Source: Lachnospiraceae bacterium (GTDB lineage Bacteria > Bacillota > Clostridia > Lachnospirales > Lachnospiraceae). From it: a stretch of DNA of 7,492 nucleotides. The stretch is taken from contig CAAEHZ010000572.1 of NCBI GenBank assembly GCA_900755865.1, forward strand, positions 1 through 7,492, written 5' to 3'. Positions 1 to 5,171 of this stretch are shown piece after piece (positions within the stretch are counted from its first letter, which is position 1; each line of letters begins with the position of its first letter). The notes beneath the pieces were generated by a model. That model did no database searches. It was not told the origin of the DNA and saw only the letters and a list, made by a program, of their open reading frames with translations. The position numbers and the translations under genes were made by a program.

Positions 1-1125
1 CAGTCCAAGCCGGACACATTCTGCTTTTGTCAGATTGGTTGTCAGGTTCGGCAGCAGTCCGTCAAACAATCCGGTACTGTTTGTCAGAAGAGTCCGGGGC
101 AGCTTCCTGATAACCGCCTCCAATACCTTTCTCTGTCTTTCCGTTCTTCCGAAATCTGTTCCCAGATAACGGTTTCTGCAATAAGCAAGTGCCTGAGCAC
201 CGTTTAAATGCACCAGTCCGCTGACGCCTGTATCCATATTATCGGTTCCCTGTGGTCTGTTTAACAGCATGTTATATTCCACCAGATAACCGTTGACATA
301 CTCAATTTCCTCTGTTGTCAGCTCCAGCTCCACTCCGTCCACCGCGTCTACCAGATTTGCAAAGGCTTCAAAATTCACCTGCACGTACCGGTTTACCGGA
401 ATATCAAGATTCTCCTCCACGGTCTGCATCAGGAGCTCCGTACCCCCAAAGGAATAGGCTGCATTTAACCGGTTATCGTCATGTCCGGGAATTTTCACAT
501 ACATATCCCGCAAAAGGGAAGTCATATAAATGGTTTTGGTTTTTCTGCTGATGGATAACAATATCATCGCATCCGAGCGTCCGTCCTCACCATTTTCTCT
601 GGAATCGTTTCCTATAAGCAGTATATTTACCACTCCATCCTCGGAAAGCGGCAAATCAGATACAGAGGCGATTTCCTCATAGTTAAGTTTATTATACAAC
701 ACTCCTGCCAGACTGTACAAGCCCGCCCCCAGTAATAGAATGAGAAAAAGAAGAATTGCCAGAAGCTTTATTCCCTTTCTCTTTCTCCGCTGGCGCTTTG
801 CCCGCTTCTGTGCCTGCTTCGCAGCCTTTTTTGCTTCCCTGCGGCTTTGGGGCTTCTCCTCCCAGTCCTCGCTGTAATTTTCTTTCCTTCTGCGGCTGCC
901 GGTTCGTTCCCCGTCCCACTCTGAATTTCTGTAATTTCGGGTGCTTCTTCCCTGCTCCCTTCTTCCGGTTCCGCTATTCCGGGGGCTTCTGCTCTGCTCC
1001 TCTCTTCCGGTTCCGCCATTCCCGAAACCTCTGCTCCGTTCCCCTCTGCTTCTTCTCCGGGATTGCTCCGGGCTATCCCAATCCTCTAATGTATAAATCT
1101 GTGGTTCTCTTTGTTCTTCTCTCAT
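1..1125 (-). CDS. LytR-CpsA-Psr (LCP) family glycopolymer transferase, 3' end outside the window
   Basis: LCP enzymes work on the outer face of the membrane and move undecaprenyl-pyrophosphate-linked polymers (teichoic acids, capsule) onto peptidoglycan. The frame is open from an ATG at 1125 to the left edge (375 codons, stop not seen). Residues 1-115 are a cytoplasmic tail very rich in Arg, Ser and Glu, ending in a Lys/Arg cluster. Residues about 120-138 form one membrane helix (KLLAILLFLILLLGAG). The LCP domain follows: VNILLIGNDS (about 166-175) with GRSDAM (182-187), SLLRDMYVKIPG (203 onward), DDNRLNAAYSFGG, and HLNGAQALAYCRNRY with DFGRTERQR (306-332). These carry the conserved Arg and Asp residues that bind the pyrophosphate and metal. 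I chose the ATG at 1125 because AGGAA lies 9 nt upstream; ATGs at 1158 and 1152 are also in frame. Family assignment is firm. The start is less certain because of a competing frame (see findings). Polymer substrate is unknown. Confidence 0.93.
   Translation of the reverse strand, partial: MREEQREPQIYTLEDWDSPEQSRRRSRGERSRGFGNGGTGREEQSRSPRNSGTGRREQGRSTRNYRNSEWDGERTGSRRRKENYSEDWEEKPQSRREAKKAAKQAQKRAKRQRRKRKGIKLLAILLFLILLLGAGLYSLAGVLYNKLNYEEIASVSDLPLSEDGVVNILLIGNDSRENGEDGRSDAMILLSISRKTKTIYMTSLLRDMYVKIPGHDDNRLNAAYSFGGTELLMQTVEENLDIPVNRYVQVNFEAFANLVDAVDGVELELTTEEIEYVNGYLVEYNMLLNRPQGTDNMDTGVSGLVHLNGAQALAYCRNRYLGTDFGRTERQRKVLEAVIRKLPRTLLTNSTGLFDGLLPNLTTNLTKAECVRLGL
937..1020 (-). repeat. 42-bp tandem repeat (2 units) in the LCP cytoplasmic tail
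   Basis: Two adjacent 14-codon units, at 1020-979 and 978-937, encode NGGTGREEQSRSPR and NSGTGRREQGRSTR. They align without gaps and share the core N-x-G-T-G-R-x-E-Q. A further diverged stretch (NYRNSEWDGERTGSR) follows. The repeat keeps the reading frame, so copy number could vary without breaking the gene. It lies in the disordered Arg-rich tail, not in the catalytic domain. Confidence 0.8.
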
Positions 1126-1221
1126 TTCTTTTATTTCCTGTTCTTCCAGTCTTCCCATTCTCATTTCCACTTCTGCGTGTGCCTTTTCGCATCTTACTCT
1201 TCCTGTTTAGCCGTTTTTCCT

Positions 1222-1270
1222 CAAACTATAAAATTGTGGCTGTCCGCATTCTCCCGGAACAGCCACAATG
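1222..1270 (-). terminator. Rho-independent terminator candidate after the GH3-GH88 operon
   Basis: A perfect 11-bp inverted repeat (ATTGTGGCTGT at 1233-1243 and its complement at 1259-1269) can extend by three further pairs past a one-base bulge. On the minus strand the stem is followed by a short T-rich stretch (TTTTATAGTTT). It lies about 65 nt past the GH88 stop and before the LCP gene, as expected for an operon terminator. The T-run is only four bases before interruption, so efficiency may be moderate. Confidence 0.6.
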
Positions 1271-1294
1271 AATATACCATATTTTTATTGCAAA
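1271..1294 (-). promoter_or_regulatory. Possible extended -10 promoter for the LCP gene
   Basis: Reading the minus strand, TGGTATATT (1279-1271) matches an extended -10 element (TG-N-TATAAT type) inside an AT-rich stretch between the GH88 stop and the LCP gene. A weak -35-like GTGATT lies 17 nt upstream at 1299-1294. Transcription would begin near 1264, giving a leader of about 140 nt before the LCP start. Supported only by motif match and position. Confidence 0.3.
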
Positions 1295-1332
1295 ATCACG
1301 AAAACAAACCTTAAAAAATCATGAAATATTTC

Positions 1333-2454
1333 CTACCAAATCAGAAAAGCCTTGCCTGCAAGCCGCAAAGTAAGCTCTGTCAGGAAATAATCTCCGTAGA
1401 TAATGGAAACCTCTCTGTCCTCGGCACGATGATATTTTGCGGAGCATTTCTGCAAAATACCTTCCTCTGAAAGTCCGAAATCACAGCATTTTGAAGTCAA
1501 TGCCTCGAAAATCCGGTGGGCTGCCTCTTCATACAAAGGCTTCTCATATTCTCCTACCTTTTCTGTCAGTTCCAAAAGCCCACAGGCTGCACATGCCGCC
1601 GCAGATGCGTCATAATAGACAGGTTCCGCAGGTGCTCTGAAATCCAGAAGAGAGATGTAATCTGTCATGGCAACATTGGAAATAAAATAGTGGGCTGCCT
1701 GCTTTGCCTTATTCAACACCTCTTCCTCTCCTGTATAACGGTAGGACAGCGCCAGTCCGTAAACCGCCCATGCCTGTCCTCTTGACCAGGAAGAACCTTC
1801 TCCGTACCCCTGACCTCCGGGAAGCGCCGTCAATTCCCCGGTTTCCTCGGAAAATTCTGCAATATGATTGCAGGAACCATCCTCCCTTAACAGATATTTC
1901 ATCGCCGTATGCAGATGCGTTCTTGCCACCTTTCCGTATTTTTCCTCTCCGGTTTCCTTCTCCGCCCAATAAAGCAGAGGAAGATTCATCAGACAGTCTA
2001 TAATCATTCCGCTGTTTTTCGGAGGATTCCATGCCCTGATATATCCGCCTGTGGGACAAAATCTGGAAGCCAGCACTTCCGCTGCCCGCAGCCCTCTTTC
2101 CCTTGCCTGAGCTTCCCCGGTCAGCCGGAATCTGGCTACAGAAGTATGGAGCCACATAAATCCTACATCATGGTCCAAAAGGTCATAATTGGCAAACGCT
2201 TTTTCCAGCCTTTCCTCAACTCTGGCTGCCTCTGTCCGGTATTTTTCCTCTCCGGCAGCATGATACATCTGCCACATGATTCCTGCCCAGAAACCATTTG
2301 TCCACCAGTTAATCGCATCCTCTCCCAAATCAGGATACTTCCCATTCACCGGAATATAGGGAATCCGATTCCCCATGGCATCCCGCTCCGCTGAAAGCTT
2401 CTTATTCAGCTTTTCATACACCTCTTCTACATACTTCTGTCGATTTTCTGTCAT
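1333..2454 (-). CDS. GH88 unsaturated glucuronyl hydrolase
   Basis: GH88 enzymes remove the 4,5-unsaturated uronic acid left at the non-reducing end of oligosaccharides by polysaccharide lyases, hydrating the double bond instead of using classical glycoside hydrolysis. The 373-aa length is very close to the Bacillus sp. GL1 enzyme (377 aa). Visible family motifs, numbered from the ATG at 2454: NWWTNGFWAG (49-58), LDHDVGFMW (93-101; D96 the likely counterpart of GL1 Asp88), IIDCLMNLPLLYWA (151-164; D153 the likely counterpart of Asp149), SWSRGQAWAVYGLAL (222-236) and YYDASAAACAACG. No signal peptide, so it is cytoplasmic. An in-frame ATG at 2466 would add four residues, but it sits inside the GGAG ribosome-binding site that serves 2454, so I chose 2454. 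It follows GH3 by 28 nt in the same operon. The sugar to which the unsaturated uronate is attached is not known. GH105 was considered and fits the motifs less well. Confidence 0.9.
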   Translation of the reverse strand: MTENRQKYVEEVYEKLNKKLSAERDAMGNRIPYIPVNGKYPDLGEDAINWWTNGFWAGIMWQMYHAAGEEKYRTEAARVEERLEKAFANYDLLDHDVGFMWLHTSVARFRLTGEAQARERGLRAAEVLASRFCPTGGYIRAWNPPKNSGMIIDCLMNLPLLYWAEKETGEEKYGKVARTHLHTAMKYLLREDGSCNHIAEFSEETGELTALPGGQGYGEGSSWSRGQAWAVYGLALSYRYTGEEEVLNKAKQAAHYFISNVAMTDYISLLDFRAPAEPVYYDASAAACAACGLLELTEKVGEYEKPLYEEAAHRIFEALTSKCCDFGLSEEGILQKCSAKYHRAEDREVSIIYGDYFLTELTLRLAGKAFLIW

Positions 2455-2465
2455 CTTAATCTCCA
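2455..2465 (-). promoter_or_regulatory. Ribosome-binding site deciding the GH88 start
   Basis: On the minus strand GGAG (2464-2461) lies 6 nt before the ATG at 2454, an ideal spacing. The other candidate ATG at 2466-2464 overlaps this motif and has only GAGGG about 13 nt upstream. The site is just past the GH3 stop codon (2485-2483), so translation of the two genes may be coupled. Confidence 0.6.
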
Positions 2466-2482
2466 TTCCTGCACTTTTTCCC

Positions 2483-4891
2483 TCAATCTATCTTGAGAAT
2501 CAACCGCAATACACGTTCCGTGCAGATTTCCAGCTCTTTTCTGCTTATTACGCCCTTTTCCAGCGCCTGCATCAGTCTGTCCGGATAGCCGCAGCCCATC
2601 TTGACATCATTTCCGGCTTTTACCTCTTTATAATGTTCTCCATAGGTCCACCAGTCCGTTGTCACCATGCCCTCAAAGCCCCATTCACCTCTGAGAATAT
2701 CCTCCAGCAGTTCTCTGTTCTCAGATGCCCGGTGCCCGTTGATTATGTTGTAGGAGGACATAATCGTCCAGGGCTGTGCCTCTTTTACCACAATTTCAAA
2801 GGCTTTCAGATAAATCTCCCGAATCGCTCTTTCGGAAGCTCTGGAATCGCTGTTCTTCCGGTTTGTTTCCTTATTATTCAGGGCAAAGTGCTTTACACTT
2901 GCTGCCACATGGTTACTCTGGATTCCCGTTACCATGGCTGCTGCCAGCCTTCCGGTAAGAAACGGGTCCTCCGAATAATATTCAAAGTTTCTGCCGCAAA
3001 GAGGACTTCTGTGAATATTGATTGCAGGAGTCAGCCAGACCGCAATATTATTTTCCTTTACCTCTGCACCTCCTGCTGCACCTACCTTTTCCACAATTTC
3101 CGGATTCCAGGTACATGCCAGCATTGTCGCACAGGGGAAAGCTGTCGTACAGACACCACACTCCGGCTTAATCCGAAGCCCCGCAGGGCCATCCGCTGTC
3201 ATGATAGAAGGTACCCCGAACTCAGGCAGATTACCAAAGCCAAAGGTATTTGCCACTCCCAGATTCGGCTGTCCTCCGAGAAGGTCACAAAGCTGCTTAT
3301 CAGAAAGCTGCGCCATAAACTCTTCCATGGAACAGATTCCCTCTGCCACCTCCCCAAAGAAGCGGATTGTACCATCCGTCCGCCAACAGTGTCCGCCGGC
3401 ATGCGGCACTACCGAAGGAGCAAATCCGTCCATCTGCTCTATGCTCATGCGCCCTAACGCATTGGCATCCGTATCCACCGGCTCCCCTGAGGGAAGTGTT
3501 TCATACGTTCCATCGGAAAGCATCCTCTTATCCAGCATGGAGGGTGCCACCTTAGAAGAAAGCTGCTCTGTAACAACGTCCTCCTCCAGTACCATGACAA
3601 AATTGTCCTCCACAGTATCCCGGACAGAGGTGCCCACATAGAAGTGATACTCGCCCTTTTCCAGCACATAGGCAGACTTCTGTACCTTCCCCAAATCGTC
3701 GTAGGATGCCATATCCTTAATCTGGAAACGCATCACAACCGTCTGGGTTTCTCCCGGCGCAAGAAGTCTTGTTTTCTGAAATGCAACCAGCTCTCTGGCA
3801 GGCTTCCCCAGCTTTCCCTGCGGGGCACTGTAATAAACCTGTACCACCTCTTTACCGGAATACTTTCCAATATTGCACACATCTATCATGACCCGGAAAT
3901 GGTGCGCCCTTTTTTCCACTACCGGCATCCCAAGCTGGAATTTCGTATAGGATAATCCGAAGCCGAAGGGATAATTTACCTTTTGTGCGGCACCGGGAAT
4001 GGTTTCAAAATACCGGTAGCCCACATAAATATCCTCTGTATAATTCACAAAATCATCAGACTGATGGAAGCCCTCCGTAGAAGGGTAATCCTCCAGCCGC
4101 TTTGCAAAGGTATCGGACAGCTTTCCACTGGGATTTCCAAGCCCTGTCAACAGCTCTGCCGCAGCAAGACCTCCCTCGATGCCGCCCTGCCATGCCATCA
4201 GGACAGACTGAATCTTCGGATTATGGGCGAACCAGTCCGTATCTACCATCCCGCCCACATTCAGTACCACAACAACTCTGTCAAAGGCTTCCGTTACGGC
4301 TCTCACCAGCTTTTCTTCCTTCGTTGTAAGGTAAAAATCACCCTTGTCAAATATGCCGTTGGAGGCTTCCGCCATCCGCTTGTCCTCTGTACTTCTGGCT
4401 TCCGCTTCACCGCACTTTCTGTCCCAGCCCTCACCGGAAAAACGGCAAATGCTGATAATTGCAGTATCCGTATAGGCTCTCGCCTTCCTTAACAGCTTTT
4501 CGGGAACCTCCGGTTCCACTGTCATCCCCGGAACTGCTCCTTCCTCATACTGTTTTCTTACATTTTCTCTGTAAAAGTCTGCCAGTTCCTCATAAACACC
4601 TGCCCGTTCCGGCAATTCCTTAAATCCCTCATACAGGTTTCTGATATAAGAAACAGTTACATCTCCGCTTCCTCCGCCGCCTTTTACATAATCAAAGGTG
4701 CCCTTGCCAAAAAGCGCCACCCGGCTGCCTGCCTTTAAGGGAAGTACATTTCCCTCATTTTTTAACAGCACCATTCCTTCTTTCGCTGCCTCTTTGGAAA
4801 GTAAAATGTGTTCTTTTCCTGCCGTAATTCTCTTTCCTTCCTTCCCCATGGGAATCATCGGCTGATACTTAACCCTTGCCCATTTCTCCAT
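2483..4891 (-). CDS. GH3 beta-glycosidase (beta-glucosidase type), domain-permuted
   Basis: A retaining exo-acting beta-glycosidase, 802 aa, most likely removing beta-glucosyl or related residues from short oligosaccharides. The domain order is the reverse of most GH3 enzymes, as in the Ruminococcus albus and Butyrivibrio beta-glucosidases. The (alpha/beta) C-type domain comes first (about 30-265: EGMVLLKNEGNVLPL, GGGGSGDV, FSGEGWDR with E154 as likely acid/base, GNPSGKLSDTF). An Fn3-like domain follows (about 340-435: GKEVVQVYYSAPQGKLGKPARE region). A linker of about 90 residues leads to the TIM barrel (about 525-795: TADGPAGLR with D567, GRNFEYYSEDP, KHFALNNKE with K667/H668, and GMVTTDWW with D746 as likely nucleophile). 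No signal peptide or membrane segment, so it is cytoplasmic. The start has AAGGAGG about 13 nt upstream, a rather long spacing. It is the first gene of the operon with GH88. Substrate specificity cannot be read from the sequence. Confidence 0.92.
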   Translation of the reverse strand: MEKWARVKYQPMIPMGKEGKRITAGKEHILLSKEAAKEGMVLLKNEGNVLPLKAGSRVALFGKGTFDYVKGGGGSGDVTVSYIRNLYEGFKELPERAGVYEELADFYRENVRKQYEEGAVPGMTVEPEVPEKLLRKARAYTDTAIISICRFSGEGWDRKCGEAEARSTEDKRMAEASNGIFDKGDFYLTTKEEKLVRAVTEAFDRVVVVLNVGGMVDTDWFAHNPKIQSVLMAWQGGIEGGLAAAELLTGLGNPSGKLSDTFAKRLEDYPSTEGFHQSDDFVNYTEDIYVGYRYFETIPGAAQKVNYPFGFGLSYTKFQLGMPVVEKRAHHFRVMIDVCNIGKYSGKEVVQVYYSAPQGKLGKPARELVAFQKTRLLAPGETQTVVMRFQIKDMASYDDLGKVQKSAYVLEKGEYHFYVGTSVRDTVEDNFVMVLEEDVVTEQLSSKVAPSMLDKRMLSDGTYETLPSGEPVDTDANALGRMSIEQMDGFAPSVVPHAGGHCWRTDGTIRFFGEVAEGICSMEEFMAQLSDKQLCDLLGGQPNLGVANTFGFGNLPEFGVPSIMTADGPAGLRIKPECGVCTTAFPCATMLACTWNPEIVEKVGAAGGAEVKENNIAVWLTPAINIHRSPLCGRNFEYYSEDPFLTGRLAAAMVTGIQSNHVAASVKHFALNNKETNRKNSDSRASERAIREIYLKAFEIVVKEAQPWTIMSSYNIINGHRASENRELLEDILRGEWGFEGMVTTDWWTYGEHYKEVKAGNDVKMGCGYPDRLMQALEKGVISRKELEICTERVLRLILKID

Positions 4892-5040
4892 TTCCCTTTC
4901 TTTTCCTCCTTCTCCGCTTTTTCTTATCTTGTTTTCTCTCTGCTTCTCTATACTCTTCCTTTTCCTGAACTGCTTTCCTTCTCCACTTCTTTATACTTTT
5001 CCTGCGCTGCTTCTCTGTATCTTTCCCCGCTCCAGTCCTT
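4892..5040 (-). promoter_or_regulatory. Purine-rich 5' leader of the GH3-GH88 operon with a degenerate ~68-nt duplication
   Basis: From about 4892 to 5040 the minus strand is almost entirely A and G. It contains an imperfect tandem duplication. AGAGAAGCAG occurs at 5016-5007 and 4949-4940 (67 nt apart), and GGAGAAGGA occurs at 4984-4976 and 4915-4907 (69 nt apart), with similar A/G-rich sequence between. The stretch carries several Shine-Dalgarno-like AGGA motifs; the one nearest the GH3 start is AAGGAGG. A basic, low-complexity reading frame crosses it (ATG at 5048), but I do not call it a gene. Confidence 0.5.
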
Positions 5041-5046
5041 TCTTTC

Positions 5047-5075
5047 ATCTTACTGAATCCCGCCCGACTTTTCAA
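5047..5075 (-). promoter_or_regulatory. Candidate promoter for the GH3-GH88 operon
   Basis: On the minus strand, TTGAAA (5075-5070, five of six matches to the -35 consensus) is followed after exactly 17 nt by TAAGAT (5052-5047, four of six matches to -10). Transcription would start near 5040, giving a leader of about 150 nt. A TTTACA copy (5081-5076) directly abuts the -35. Confidence 0.4.
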
Positions 5076-5136
5076 TGTAAATTTTGATTTCTTTTTTCCC
5101 GGAAATCCCCTATAATGTTTACATGGATTTTACATT
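5076..5136. promoter_or_regulatory. TTTACA repeat cluster, PhoP-box-like, between divergent genes
   Basis: TTTACA occurs on the plus strand at 5118-5123 and 5129-5134, 11 bp start to start with a 5-nt gap, and in inverted orientation at 5076-5081. The outer copies extend to an 8-bp inverted repeat, AATGTAAA (5074-5081) and TTTACATT (5129-5136). PhoP of Bacillus subtilis binds TT(A/T/C)A(C/T)A direct repeats with 4-6 nt gaps, and this pair fits that pattern beside a phosphoesterase gene. The right pair lies at and just past the plus-strand -10, which would suit a repressor or another regulator equally well. Confidence 0.4.
5111..5116 (+). promoter_or_regulatory. Candidate -10 box for the 5'-nucleotidase gene
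   Basis: A perfect TATAAT lies 55 nt upstream of the chosen ATG. The -35 region is weak (TTTCTT at 5088-5093 with 17-nt spacing, or TTGATT at 5084-5089 with a 21-nt gap), which would fit a promoter that needs an activator. The leader then carries a small hairpin, TGCCTG (5136-5141) with CAGGCA (5152-5157), ending just before the GGAG ribosome-binding site. Confidence 0.5.
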
Positions 5137-5171
5137 GCCTGATTCAAAAAGCAGGCAGAAATGGAGATTTT

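Noticed and set aside
756..1271. 171-codon Phe/Pro-rich frame on the plus strand
   Set aside because: It is the complement of the Arg/Glu-rich LCP tail and the purine-rich gap; the composition is a strand artefact.
1333..2454. GH105 (rhamnogalacturonyl hydrolase) assignment
   Set aside because: The TNGFWAG, HDVGF, IIDCLMNLPLLYWA and SRGQAW motifs and the length match GH88 more closely.
2375..3457. 360-codon open frame on the plus strand
   Set aside because: It lies antisense to the GH3 and GH88 genes, has no recognisable domain and is rich in Ser, Pro, His and Cys as expected for an antisense shadow.
4869..5075. 68-codon very basic frame on the minus strand upstream of GH3
   Set aside because: It begins with TTG (ATG at 5048), has a weak ribosome-binding site, overlaps the GH3 start out of frame, and its Lys/Arg/Glu content follows directly from the purine tract. 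Kept only as a test in the findings.
5086..5107. Inverted repeat GATTTC / GAAATC and the TTTCC-C-GGAAA palindrome as an operator
   Set aside because: They lie in the promoter spacer, but 5-6 bp arms in low-complexity T-rich sequence are easily due to chance.
5115..5171. Upstream start for the nucleotidase at 5115
   Set aside because: The ATG overlaps the TATAAT box, has no good ribosome-binding site and would put 19 unsuitable residues before a clear signal peptide.
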